Of a stretch of 64,000 nucleotides of DNA, positions 8,003 to 17,307 are shown piece after piece. Within the stretch, counting starts at the first letter, position 1. Each line of letters opens with the position of its first letter. Source of the stretch: Calothrix sp. NIES-2100 (lineage in GTDB: Bacteria; Cyanobacteriota; Cyanobacteriia; Cyanobacteriales; Nostocaceae); NCBI RefSeq assembly GCF_002368195.1, contig NZ_AP018178.1, forward strand, positions 8,258,645 to 8,322,644. The letters run 5' to 3'. The position numbers were made by a program, and so were the translations under genes. Under the pieces are notes generated by a model. It worked only from the letters and a program-made list of their open reading frames with translations, was not told the DNA's origin and ran no database searches.

Positions 8003-9121
8003 ATGATTGGATGGTTCCCAGATCCTTATTCCGATGAACTATTTTATAGTATGTTTGCAAGGTACTTTGACCGGATGAGTTATCCAAATGCATCACATAC
8101 ATCTAAAGAACTTTTTGGCAGAATGCTTAGTTCTATAAAGGTATATATGGCAAACAATTTAGATTATTTGATTCAAGTTTTACCACCTGGAAATTGTTAT
8201 ACAGCAGACTTGTTAATTGATTTACATACATTATTGCCATTCTGTAGTCCTTTCTATGCACCTTACTTAATCAAAAAGATTAGGGAAGAAATTAAAAATG
8301 ATTATACAAAATTTACTTTTTACAAACCAAGAATAACACATCATAATTATCTCAGATTTTGTCCTGAATGTTTCATAGAAGATAAACAACAATTTGGTGA
8401 ATCCTACTGGCATCGATTACATCAATTACCAGGCGTAGAAATTTGCCATATTCACGGAGTTATTTTGGCAACCAGTCAAGTTGCAACTTTTTATTCTAAT
8501 CAATTATTAATATTGGCAGATAAAGCTAAAGTTACGGATATAAAACACTCTCCAAAATTATCAGATCACAATTATAAAATATTCATAAATCTTGCCAAAA
8601 ATGCAGATTGGCTATTAAAACAAAGTAATCTAATTTCCTTTGGAGATTCTATGAGAAAACGTTGTCTGAATTTGGTTTTTTCTAAATATAAAAGCTTGGA
8701 TTTTAAAAATAAAGTTTTCTTACAGAAATTTCTGAATGATTTTATAGATTTCTACTCTCCTGAAATTTTAGAAGCTCTTCATTGTGAATTACCAGATAAA
8801 TCAATAAATTGTTGGCTTATAGATATATTTATTTTTGATGGTAAAATAAACAATCCTTTATATTACTTGTTATTAATTACATTTTTAGGATACACATCTG
8901 AAAATTTCTTCAAGCTTCCTGTTGAAGATAAAGATATTAGTAATTATGTATTACCAGTAAAAAAAATTAAAGTTAAATATAGTAATTATTGGGAATTCGC
9001 ATTGAAGAATCTTTGGAACAATCAATTAATGAATATTTCAGAAATTGCGCAGGAACTTGGCGTTAATGAGGATACCATTAATCGCCAAGCTACTTATTTA
9101 AATTTACATTGTAAAACTTAA
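8003..9121 (+). CDS. tniQ: TniQ, short TniQ-family target-selection protein
   Basis: TniQ proteins link TnsC to a target. This 372-aa member begins with the family signature (WFPDPYSDELFYSMFARYFD) and has a zinc-binding group C120-P-E-C123 ... C148-H-I-H151 within a block (FCPEC...YWHRLHQLPGVEICHIHG) shared with the next gene. A C-terminal HTH is visible (ISEIAQELGVNEDTINRQ, near 345-362). Compared with the following 650-aa protein it lacks the long C-terminal extension, so it resembles the short TniQ that works with Cascade in type I CAST elements. No cas gene is visible here, so an RNA-guided role is speculative. It lies 11 bp after tnsC. Confidence 0.9.
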   Translation: MIGWFPDPYSDELFYSMFARYFDRMSYPNASHTSKELFGRMLSSIKVYMANNLDYLIQVLPPGNCYTADLLIDLHTLLPFCSPFYAPYLIKKIREEIKNDYTKFTFYKPRITHHNYLRFCPECFIEDKQQFGESYWHRLHQLPGVEICHIHGVILATSQVATFYSNQLLILADKAKVTDIKHSPKLSDHNYKIFINLAKNADWLLKQSNLISFGDSMRKRCLNLVFSKYKSLDFKNKVFLQKFLNDFIDFYSPEILEALHCELPDKSINCWLIDIFIFDGKINNPLYYLLLITFLGYTSENFFKLPVEDKDISNYVLPVKKIKVKYSNYWEFALKNLWNNQLMNISEIAQELGVNEDTINRQATYLNLHCKT

Positions 9122-9143
9122 TTACATAAATCTAGTTAATTCA

Positions 9144-11096
9144 ATGCTTGGCTTTTTTCCTACACCATACCCAGATGAGTTGTTATATAGTATTTGCGCC
9201 CGCTATCAAGAGCAAATGAACGACTCTAGCCAAACTGCAACTGTACTAGATTTATTTAAAACAAAAAATGCGATTGCCATCTTTGACTTACCAAGCAAAT
9301 TACAAAGGCTGATTAATAATTTACCACCAGGACATGCTTACACCGTTGATCAATTAATAGATAATCACACTCTATTGCCTTTTTACAGCCCTTTCCTCCC
9401 ATTAGACAGACTTAAACTGATTCGGCAAGAGATGTCTGGGAATAACGGCTCCAAAATTCATACACGCTTGGGAATTGTCGCTGGGTTTATTGAAATGCCT
9501 TCTTACTTGCGCTTTTGTCCAGTGTGTATGGAAAAGGATCAGAAGCAGTTTGGTGAGTGCTATTGGCATCGTCTCCATCAATTACCAGGTGTGGAGGTTT
9601 GTCCAACTCATGGAATTTTTTTAGAAGAAAGTAACGTACTTACTCACAATCGCAAACGCATATCTGAATTCGTTTCCTTAGAACAGAAAATTCAGGCGGT
9701 ATCTCCTCGACCAGTAGACCCCTCCAATAACACACACACAGTTTTGTTGAGGATCGCTAGGGATATAGAGTGGCTTCTGAATGATTGCCGTTTTGTTCCT
9801 GGCTTAGAAGCCTTATATCAAAAATATTTCTCTATTGTAAAAAATAACCGAGAATTAGTGACTTATACAGGTAGGATTCGTGTTCAAGAATTATTGAGAA
9901 TCTTTAAAAACTACTACCCTGCCATAATTATCAACTCGCTTCAATGCCCCCTAAATGAGAAAAGCCGCGATCACTGGTTGGCTAAATTAGTACGCTACCC
10001 TCAAATGGTTCATCACCCTTTACGGCATCTGCTATTCATTCAATTTTTGGGATACACAGCACAAGAATTTTTGCAGTTGCAACAGACGCATAAACCCTTT
10101 GGAAATGCTCCCTGGCCATGCCTTAATCCTGTTTGTAAACACTTCAAAAAACTACATATAAGGGAATATGAAATTACAGATAATCATAAAAACTCTCAAC
10201 TAACTGCTACATTTGCTTGTAACTGTGGTTTTGTTTATTACAGAACAGCTTCCGATAAGCCATTAGATGATCAGTTTCGATTCTCGAAAATCAAGGTTTA
10301 CGGTTCTGTTTGGGAAGAGTCGTTAAAACAATTTTGGGTAGATCCTTCAATTACTCTCAAAGACATCAGCCAAAGTCTCGGAGTTACCGTCAAAACAGTA
10401 CTTCGCCAAGCAAATAGGTTAAATTTAACCTTGCCTCGACCTAATATTATGGCAAAAATGAATGAGGTATATCCCTCACTTAAGACTTCTATAATTTCAC
10501 CTATTCTTACCCCAATACATAATTCAGAATACCACCGTCAGCAATGGTTGGATATAATGGCTGCAAATCCTGGTGTAGGAAGAACAAAATTACGAAGCAA
10601 GATACCAGCAGTTTATAGTCATCTATATAAATATGACAGAGAGTGGCTAAAACAGCATTTGCCTCCACTACAATCAAACAATGGTAGCCCTATCGTGGAT
10701 TGGTATAGGCGAGATTTGGAAACAATGGCAGCTGTCAAGATGGCGGCACAGCAATTGAAAGAAGATGATGAACGTCCTACGTGGATTACTAAAACAGCGA
10801 TCGCTAATTGTTTAGAACATCCTACAAGTTCCTGGGTTAAAAAACACCTCTCACAACTACCGTTGACAGCAAGATTATTAGCTGAACTGGTCGAAACAAA
10901 AGAAGAGTTTGCAGTGAGAAGGGTTATGTGGGCGGCAAATATGTTTTGTAAGGAAAATGTCTATCCCAAAAGATGGCAACTTGTGTATCGTGCCAGTCTA
11001 GATCCACAAACAAGAGAGTTGCCATTAATTCAGAATGCTATTAACTCTGCTTTAGAGTCTTGCGCTAATTTACTTTATCTTCAACAAAAAAGTTAA
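9144..11096 (+). CDS. tnsD: TnsD, long TniQ-family site-specific target selector
   Basis: TnsD recognises a fixed attachment sequence and recruits TnsC. This 650-aa protein has the TniQ N domain (FFPTPYPDELLYSICARYQE), the zinc group C125-PV-C128 ... C153-PT-H156, a second Cys cluster (CLNPVC and, about 40 residues on, CNCGF), an HTH (LKDISQSLGVTVKTVLRQAN), and a long C-terminal region with repeated winged-helix-like units (e.g. RQQWLDIMAANPGVGRTKLR). It is a clear paralog of the preceding tniQ. Its attachment target cannot be read from this window, since no tRNA or glmS is adjacent. Last gene of the tns operon; 22 bp separate it from tniQ. Confidence 0.9.
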   Translation: MLGFFPTPYPDELLYSICARYQEQMNDSSQTATVLDLFKTKNAIAIFDLPSKLQRLINNLPPGHAYTVDQLIDNHTLLPFYSPFLPLDRLKLIRQEMSGNNGSKIHTRLGIVAGFIEMPSYLRFCPVCMEKDQKQFGECYWHRLHQLPGVEVCPTHGIFLEESNVLTHNRKRISEFVSLEQKIQAVSPRPVDPSNNTHTVLLRIARDIEWLLNDCRFVPGLEALYQKYFSIVKNNRELVTYTGRIRVQELLRIFKNYYPAIIINSLQCPLNEKSRDHWLAKLVRYPQMVHHPLRHLLFIQFLGYTAQEFLQLQQTHKPFGNAPWPCLNPVCKHFKKLHIREYEITDNHKNSQLTATFACNCGFVYYRTASDKPLDDQFRFSKIKVYGSVWEESLKQFWVDPSITLKDISQSLGVTVKTVLRQANRLNLTLPRPNIMAKMNEVYPSLKTSIISPILTPIHNSEYHRQQWLDIMAANPGVGRTKLRSKIPAVYSHLYKYDREWLKQHLPPLQSNNGSPIVDWYRRDLETMAAVKMAAQQLKEDDERPTWITKTAIANCLEHPTSSWVKKHLSQLPLTARLLAELVETKEEFAVRRVMWAANMFCKENVYPKRWQLVYRASLDPQTRELPLIQNAINSALESCANLLYLQQKS

Positions 11097-11466
11097 CCAT
11101 GAAGTCTAATTGAGTATCTTCAGTAGGTCAAAATATTTAAGTGATCCTGATTCTTGAATAAGTAAAGTGAAGCGATCGCTTTTTTAGCTTAGGCAGGGCT
11201 ATGTTGTGTGCAATGTGCGATCGCTTTATGGAGAAATACCAAAGTCGGATCTGCGATGGACAATCGAAGCGATCACTTTCGGAGATTTCAGGGCGTGAGC
11301 GCGTTTTCGTATTGTTGAAAAATTCAAAATTTTTACTAATTCCAATTATGATCTAAGGTATTTGCGATTCGAGATAAAATTTAATCTACGAATTAACTTA
11401 TCAAATAGCTAATTTTTGCTACTATATTTTACTTAATAAATTATTATTATTATTGTATTTAATGTT
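11097..11466. other. Gene-free stretch with HIP1 palindromes and possible terminator
   Basis: Between convergent tnsD (+) and the STAND-like gene (-). It contains AAGCGATCGCTT followed by a T run near 11171-11186, which could terminate the tns operon, a second HIP1 site near 11217-11224, and a very AT-rich run toward 11460. An element end could lie here, but no TGT/ACA terminus with TnsB-site repeats was identified. No tRNA was seen. Confidence 0.4.
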
Positions 11467-13197
11467 TTATTGTAAGTTTGCAAATAGCTGATCGCAAAAA
11501 TATCTACGATACAAATCAGACGAAGGCATAATTTTATTTCCTTGGAATTTCACCAAGCCCATACTGTGGAGTTGGAACGCTGCTGTTGTTCCTACATCGA
11601 CAGGCTCATCTGCTATTACAACTTCTTTAAGTGCTTCTAGCAATTGGACATCTGTTTGTAAATTTAATAGGTGTCGGCGTAGATGGTCACTATAGGGGCT
11701 GGCTTCTTTGAGTGCGATTTGTTCGAGTTGGTTCAAAGTTATCCTCTCGCGTGCAATTTCATAAAGTGCCACTCTCACTAAGTAAGGATGTCCACCCACC
11801 AACATCATTAACTTTTGTACCTGCGAATTAGACCAACTTAATCCATGACGCTGCACTAAATCTTGGACTTGTTGTTGATTGAATTCTGGTAACCCTACAG
11901 GTAAACCAACATTAAAAGGTGATTGATTGATATTTAGAGGAATGTACACTTCCTTAGAATGCACAATTACTACCCTGAGTTTTTTCCACACTGATTCATT
12001 TTTAGCACGCTCATGCCAAAAACGCAGCAACCCGAAAAAATCTGATACTATTTGGGGATGTTTAAAAATTGCATCCACTTCATCTAAACCCAAGGCGAGG
12101 GGACGATCAATTTTCACTAACAAATATCTCTGGAAGTAATTTGTACACTTAGTCTTACTCCCTAAAACACCTTTCCAATAGTCACTTATCTTCTCTGGAA
12201 GATTTAGGTTATCACTAATAATGGCACATAACCACTGTAAAAATAGATCCAAATCGCCCAAAAATTCTGTACCTGCTGACTGGAAGTTGATAGACGTAGC
12301 TTGACAGTCGTGTTTTCTGGCATGGTCAAGAATACGTGACATTAATGAACTTTTACCCATTTGTCCGGGTGCTTTAATCCGTATAAAAGCACCAGATTGC
12401 AGAATTGTTTGGTAACAATCTGTTTCCATCGGTGGACGCTCAACATAGTAAGCTGAATCTAAAGGAACTTGCCCCTCTGGATTTTCTAAAACAACTGCTT
12501 TTCTGGGCAGCAATTTAGGAATTAATAATTCTACCCCTGCAACTTCTAGATTTTCCCCTTTGTTAGTCACTTGACTGAACTCATTGACCGCTTTTGCTTG
12601 ATTTCCGCAGACCAAGCTAGCCATTCCACGAGCATAAGTCATCAGAGGTGCAAATCCTGCTAAGGGTTCTGCAAAAGTTTCTAGCATAGATGCTATACGA
12701 ACCCACTCTGCTTTCTCTTCTAAGTTCAATTTTTTCAGAGTTAATGCTAATTCACGCGCAGCTTCATTTGGTTGTGTATATGCTAATGCTGTCCATCGTT
12801 GAGCTTGAGCAAAATCGCGTATATCAGGATCGTGACTATCAATCTGTTCTCGTACATAAGTAAGCAAAAAATCAGACAACTCATTAATCCGCTTTTCACC
12901 AAAGCGAGAATTTGATTTCAATTCTCTTAACAGTAAATCTCTTACTGTTGTCTTCATTTCATAGAGTTCATAGCCGACTTCATCACATAGGCCAGAAAGC
13001 AGCAGATCCGCCACAGCTAGCCAGGGGATATTCAACAATTCACCATGAATATCTTGTTGAAAATTTGCCCACAGATGGTAGAGTAAATCGGGAGTCAGAG
13101 CCAAGGGAAAAGCAGCATGATAAGCCAGATAAAGATGTGCTTCTCCGAAACGTTGACCAAAAGATTTAATTCGACGGCTAGCAACTTCTGGCTTCAT
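11467..13197 (-). CDS. STAND-like P-loop ATPase of the MoxR/vWA conflict operon
   Basis: A 576-aa protein. The N-terminal 240 residues are helical and unrecognised, of a kind common in cyanobacterial STAND proteins. Then comes an AAA_35-type P-loop domain: Walker A GQMGKSS (278-284) and Walker B LALGLDEVD (367-375), followed by GLPEFNQQQVQDLVQRHGL and GGHPYLVRVALY, the C-terminal elements typical of this ATPase class. It is the last gene of a minus-strand operon beginning with a CHAT protease at 17174. It probably acts as a nucleotide-dependent switch in the same pathway. The substrate or trigger is unknown. Confidence 0.75.
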   Translation of the reverse strand: MKPEVASRRIKSFGQRFGEAHLYLAYHAAFPLALTPDLLYHLWANFQQDIHGELLNIPWLAVADLLLSGLCDEVGYELYEMKTTVRDLLLRELKSNSRFGEKRINELSDFLLTYVREQIDSHDPDIRDFAQAQRWTALAYTQPNEAARELALTLKKLNLEEKAEWVRIASMLETFAEPLAGFAPLMTYARGMASLVCGNQAKAVNEFSQVTNKGENLEVAGVELLIPKLLPRKAVVLENPEGQVPLDSAYYVERPPMETDCYQTILQSGAFIRIKAPGQMGKSSLMSRILDHARKHDCQATSINFQSAGTEFLGDLDLFLQWLCAIISDNLNLPEKISDYWKGVLGSKTKCTNYFQRYLLVKIDRPLALGLDEVDAIFKHPQIVSDFFGLLRFWHERAKNESVWKKLRVVIVHSKEVYIPLNINQSPFNVGLPVGLPEFNQQQVQDLVQRHGLSWSNSQVQKLMMLVGGHPYLVRVALYEIARERITLNQLEQIALKEASPYSDHLRRHLLNLQTDVQLLEALKEVVIADEPVDVGTTAAFQLHSMGLVKFQGNKIMPSSDLYRRYFCDQLFANLQ

Positions 13198-13241
13198 GCT
13201 TTCTACCCTTGTAATACTCCCAGTTAAATGGATGACTTACC

Positions 13242-14360
13242 CTACCTTAATTGTGCATGGCTTCCCCGCCCTCGCAACACATCGATCGCTCGATCAAACC
13301 CCTGACGGCTCACTTCAAACATCGGTACTAAATTGGCAATTTCTCCGGCTGTTGTACCAAACCAGCGTTCTGTTGACATTGGATTGAGCCAAGCAATATA
13401 ACGAACTCGCTGTTTCAATTGATCTAAAAACTTTTGGGTTAATTCCAACCGTTCCAGACTGAAACCGCCTCGTGCAGCTCCCCCATCACTAAAAATTAAG
13501 ACAGCAGAACGCTCTGGACGTAGTTGAGTCAGAAAATCAGTGACAGTTTCAGCTTGCTGGCGTGTCTGGTCATGGTAAAGATAATTAGTAGGACAGTTAT
13601 GAAAGTAGTAAATACTAGCTTTGCCCAAGCGTCCACCTCTTAAGGCTGTCTCCGCTAAACGCTGAGATAAAGCATGAAAGGGAACCATTGATCCTTTGTG
13701 GTCAATCAGCAATGATAGTTCAGTTTTATTAATTCGACTGGGAACTACGACAGGTTCTATCAATATCCCCAGTCGTCCAACTTGCTCAATAGTTGCTTCT
13801 ATATCTAATTCTGTCAGTAAACCTTGGCGGACAAAACGGCGTAGATGTCGCCAGCTTTGTTTCATCTGTCGCCGCGTCACGGGAAAATATTCATCAGTTT
13901 GGCTGAAGCGATTTACAGCAATTTCTTCAGCATTTTGAGTGGTAATTTGTACTGCTCCCGCCACTTGGATTTCATCTTCTACCTGCATCAGTTCTGATGA
14001 GGTGGTTGTACTATTCAATGGTTCAGGTAATTGCTGATCTACACTTTCTAACTTTGAGACTGTGGGATTATCAGAAACAGTAGTTTGATTCCTTGTCTCT
14101 TCGTTAACAACAGCAGGCTTGACATCAAGTTGGTTTTTCATTACCTGCTGGAAATGATATTTAAACAGATGTTCTTCATCTGGAGACTTCACCCACAAGG
14201 TGCAGCACATTTCTGCCAAGGCTTCTTGATCGGCCGTCCCAAAGCCTTGCTGTAAAGCTTTCAAAACCAGACAGTATTCATCAATACCTAAAGGTAAGCC
14301 TGCCTCCCGTAGTCGTGTAAATAATTCCAGCAGTGGTAGTTCTTCTTGGGGAGCTTTCAT
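13242..14360 (-). CDS. vWA-domain protein partnered with MoxR ATPase
   Basis: A 372-aa protein with a C-terminal von Willebrand A domain: LLIDHKGSMVPF carries the MIDAS-like site in the D-x-x-G-S form (instead of DxSxS), and AVLIFSDGGAARGGF supplies a later Asp. The N-terminal 90 residues form a CoxE-like helical segment (EYCLVLKALQQGFG...), followed by a Thr/Ser/Glu-rich linker. Proteins of this type pair with MoxR AAA+ ATPases, and the MoxR gene lies 3 bp upstream. In vWA-MoxR conflict systems the pair is thought to act as a chaperone-like switch. The altered MIDAS leaves metal binding uncertain. Confidence 0.8.
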   Translation of the reverse strand: MKAPQEELPLLELFTRLREAGLPLGIDEYCLVLKALQQGFGTADQEALAEMCCTLWVKSPDEEHLFKYHFQQVMKNQLDVKPAVVNEETRNQTTVSDNPTVSKLESVDQQLPEPLNSTTTSSELMQVEDEIQVAGAVQITTQNAEEIAVNRFSQTDEYFPVTRRQMKQSWRHLRRFVRQGLLTELDIEATIEQVGRLGILIEPVVVPSRINKTELSLLIDHKGSMVPFHALSQRLAETALRGGRLGKASIYYFHNCPTNYLYHDQTRQQAETVTDFLTQLRPERSAVLIFSDGGAARGGFSLERLELTQKFLDQLKQRVRYIAWLNPMSTERWFGTTAGEIANLVPMFEVSRQGFDRAIDVLRGRGSHAQLR

Positions 14361-14363
14361 AAT

Positions 14364-15320
14364 TTAAGCTTCTGTGTTTGATATTGATTGCTCACCATAA
14401 CGGCGGTAATCATCCCAACTCTTCAGCAACACCCCAGGATACAAAAGTTCTGTTTTCAATTTAGTTAAAATTTCATCATCTGGATGATCCTTAAGAATCC
14501 GCACCCAATCCATGAGTTCACTAGTGCTGACCTTTTTACCAGCTTCACCTTTGTCTCGCCGCATCTGTTCCCGTAGTTCCAAAAAGCGATCAATAATTGC
14601 GTTCACTACTTCCACTTGTGAAAACGCAAAGTGAGCTTTGACGATTTCTACTAATTGCTGACGCTCAGGAAATTTAACGTAATGAAATAAACAACGACGC
14701 AAGAAAGCATCCGGTAAGTCTTTTTCATCATTACTAGTAATGAAAACAATTGGTGTTTCCTGAGCCTGAATTTTTTTAATAGGGCTGTTTTGTTTTACTT
14801 CTGTAACTTCAAATCTTTTCTCATCAAGCTCTAGCAGCAAGTCATTAGGAAAATCAATGTCAGCCTTATCTATTTCATCAATCAACAACACAGTTTTTTG
14901 CTCGTTGTCAAAGGCGCGTCCTAAAGGCCCCCATTCTACGTAAGCATCAGCATCTTTTGCTTTGGCTGTGGCTTCTTCATCGATTTTAGCAGCAGCCAGT
15001 TGAGCATCCCGCAACCTGCCAACAGCATCATAAGTATACAGACCATCTTTGGCTCGACTGGTAGATTTTATATACCAAGCTTCATAAGGTAAACCCAATT
15101 CGTAAGCTACAGCACGAGCTAATTTAGTCTTACCACAACCCGGTTCTCCTTTCAGTAGCAAAGGACGTTCGAGAGCGATCGCTAAATTGACAGCCTCTAC
15201 TAGTTTCTGACTTGGTAGGTAAGGATACAATATTTGCCCTGTCTGTGGATCTTTCTCTCCTGGTTGGGGTTGCTTCTTACCTGTGTATTTCAGATTCTTT
15301 CTATCTAAAGTTCTAGCCAC
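14364..15320 (-). CDS. MoxR-family AAA+ ATPase
   Basis: MoxR AAA+ ATPase, about 318 aa. Walker A GEPGCGKT and Walker B LLIDEIDKAD are intact. The pre-sensor region 'PIVFITSNDEKDLPDAFLRRC' is standard for the MoxR family. The GTG at 15320 is preferred because GGAGGAGG lies about 11 bases upstream; an in-frame GTG at 15341 would add seven residues. The gene overlaps the end of the EAD-iSTAND gene (ends 15305) and precedes the vWA gene by 3 bp. It is the energy-using core of the operon; MoxR-vWA pairs remodel target proteins in known cases. Confidence 0.85.
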   Translation of the reverse strand: MARTLDRKNLKYTGKKQPQPGEKDPQTGQILYPYLPSQKLVEAVNLAIALERPLLLKGEPGCGKTKLARAVAYELGLPYEAWYIKSTSRAKDGLYTYDAVGRLRDAQLAAAKIDEEATAKAKDADAYVEWGPLGRAFDNEQKTVLLIDEIDKADIDFPNDLLLELDEKRFEVTEVKQNSPIKKIQAQETPIVFITSNDEKDLPDAFLRRCLFHYVKFPERQQLVEIVKAHFAFSQVEVVNAIIDRFLELREQMRRDKGEAGKKVSTSELMDWVRILKDHPDDEILTKLKTELLYPGVLLKSWDDYRRYGEQSISNTEA

Positions 15321-16282
15321 CGGGTTTCTTCCTCCTCCCACTTACAGCCACACAAACTAAAAATTTGGGCAAACACACGCTCTGGAACGCCTTCACTCTT
15401 CTCCAAAATTACCTGCACTGTATAGTCAATTTTTTTAGTGATCTGGATTGGTAGTACATCAATTGCATTTTCCATCCAGTTCGTTAAAACTCGCTCACAT
15501 AAAGGGTCAATCATCGGTAAGCGAATGGGAGTATGGGGTTTCCAAGCTGAATCGATCTCGTCTACAAACTCCAGATTCCAAGTGCTGACACAACCATCTT
15601 GATCAACTAAAAACATGAGTAGAAAAAATTCATGGCTGGGGTCAATTATCTGGGATGAGTCTACCAGGGGCAACCAGAAATCCCGCATTAATTCATGTAC
15701 GTAGGTGTCATCAATACAGTCCAGATCGTGAAACACCAGGATAATATGTTGAGTTTTCAATTGAGCCACAACATTTCGGGCAATTTCCTGTTCTGATGAG
15801 TAATCTTTTACACCCATGTGACGACCTAGCTCTCTCCATAAGGCTTGAATATCAGTCCTCAATACCCTACGTGAAAGGTGAAACTGAATCATGGGATTGG
15901 CTGTACTGTCAGGAATTCCCTGCAACAGTCGTTTCAGTAGCCAGATTTGACCATGTTCTGGCTCTCCATGAACCAGGAAAGCTCCTATGCGTTTCTGGGC
16001 AATAACTTCTCGAAAGAAGCGTACCTGTGCTGTGTAATTGAGACGAAACAACTCACCGTGGATGCGCTCACTCTCAAAAGATTTCTCAATCTTCTCAATT
16101 TGCGTGAGCAGGCGATCGCGTTCTGCTTCATTTTGCTCAATTTCCTTCTTTAGCTGAAAAGCGATTGAAGTCCCTGCTTGAATTGCAGCATCTTTCCGTA
16201 AGCTTTCAATCTTCTGGCTCAGGAGATCATACTGTAGTTGAAGTTCTTTCAGTTTTTGCTGTAAGTGCCGAACTGATGACAT
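15305..16282 (-). CDS. EAD9-like adaptor fused to an inactive STAND (iSTAND) domain
   Basis: A 325-aa protein. Residues about 5-68 are a coiled-coil adaptor (LQLQYDLLSQKIESLRK ... FQLKKEIEQNEAERDRL) nearly matching the C-terminus of the CHAT protein encoded just upstream. After it comes a STAND-like domain whose P-loop position reads GEPEHGQIWL (106-115): the GK[S/T] is replaced by GQI, so it should not hydrolyse ATP in the usual way. The 'hGxPxxGQxWL' form is the hallmark of the inactive-STAND (iSTAND) modules described in vWA-MoxR conflict systems. Role inferred: a scaffold that pulls the CHAT effector, through matching adaptor domains, to the MoxR-vWA machine. Confidence 0.7.
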   Translation of the reverse strand: MSSVRHLQQKLKELQLQYDLLSQKIESLRKDAAIQAGTSIAFQLKKEIEQNEAERDRLLTQIEKIEKSFESERIHGELFRLNYTAQVRFFREVIAQKRIGAFLVHGEPEHGQIWLLKRLLQGIPDSTANPMIQFHLSRRVLRTDIQALWRELGRHMGVKDYSSEQEIARNVVAQLKTQHIILVFHDLDCIDDTYVHELMRDFWLPLVDSSQIIDPSHEFFLLMFLVDQDGCVSTWNLEFVDEIDSAWKPHTPIRLPMIDPLCERVLTNWMENAIDVLPIQITKKIDYTVQVILEKSEGVPERVFAQIFSLCGCKWEEEETRWLEL

Positions 16283-16331
16283 CTGTGAGGTTTAATTTAA
16301 TACCCAACTATTGAGTAATTACTATTTATTA

Positions 16332-17174
16332 TTACAATCTATTTTCTAAATCTTCGATTTTTTGACTAATTTGAGTTCGCTCAGTTTGAGTCTTTTCAAT
16401 TTCCTTCTCTAACTGAAACTTCACAGACGTACTGGATTCAATGGTGAAATCTCGCCGCAGGCGACTTAATTTTTCACTTAATAAATCGTACTGTTGCTGA
16501 AGGTCATCAATTTCCTGTAAGGTTCGTCTTTGTTTAGCAGTTAAACTAGCTGAGGACAAATTTTTTGGAGGAGGTGAGGGTGTATGCTCCACCTGATTGG
16601 ATGTTGATCGGCAATATATAACAGGAGTCAAGTGTTCTGGAATGCCTTGTAATCTGATTTCAACACAACCAAACTTATAAGCTTGATCTATTGTTCGTCC
16701 TGCTGCTAAAGCTTTATAAAAACCAACAGCAAAAGCGATCGCAGCTTTATCTCCTATGGCTTGACTCATGCCAATAACATAGGGAATATAATCTGCAATA
16801 GCTTTGGCTTGAACTTCGGAATAGCAAGCATTCAAGACTACACAGTTAATTTGGTCAGCTACCAGTTCAAAGAGTGCTGCTAGAGCCTCAGGCTGTACAG
16901 GTTGCAGTTTTCCAAGTAAATCTTCAAAGCAAAGCTCACCTGTATTACTTCCATGTCCAGAAAAATGTACAATCTGCGGATCAACATCGAATATAGCTTG
17001 GCTGATATCCCCTGGGTGTACAGATTCACGGGACTCGAGAATGAATCTATTTCGCTCTTTTGCGAGTTGCAATTTCTCACGAATATCTCGTAACTCTTGA
17101 CCCAAGCGCAATCGCGCAGCATCACTGGGATCTGCGGCTAAAAATAAAATTTTGACTGTACCATTACTATGCAT
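16332..17174 (-). CDS. CHAT caspase-like protease with C-terminal EAD9-like adaptor
   Basis: A 280-aa protein beginning with a CHAT (caspase HetF-associated with TPR) peptidase domain. The His box is VHFSGHGSN (H74) and the Cys box is VVLNACYSE (C117), so the dyad is intact. After a proline-rich linker (PSPPPK) the last 65 residues form the coiled-coil adaptor DLQQQYDLLSEKLSRLRRDF ... FQLEKEIEKTQTERTQI, shared with the next gene. It is the first gene of the minus-strand operon and probably the effector: activation would cleave cell proteins. The upstream region carries three copies of an 18-bp dyad (17308-17436), a candidate control site. Confidence 0.82.
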   Translation of the reverse strand: MHSNGTVKILFLAADPSDAARLRLGQELRDIREKLQLAKERNRFILESRESVHPGDISQAIFDVDPQIVHFSGHGSNTGELCFEDLLGKLQPVQPEALAALFELVADQINCVVLNACYSEVQAKAIADYIPYVIGMSQAIGDKAAIAFAVGFYKALAAGRTIDQAYKFGCVEIRLQGIPEHLTPVIYCRSTSNQVEHTPSPPPKNLSSASLTAKQRRTLQEIDDLQQQYDLLSEKLSRLRRDFTIESSTSVKFQLEKEIEKTQTERTQISQKIEDLENRL

Positions 17175-17307
17175 TTAGATGAGCAATTTAGAGCGCTGCT
17201 TTGTATCAAATTAATTTTCACATACGCCATAGCTAAAATCATCACAGAACAAAGTGAAGCGATCGCCTTTATTATGATAGACCGAATGAGCATTTATACC
17301 TGTGTGA

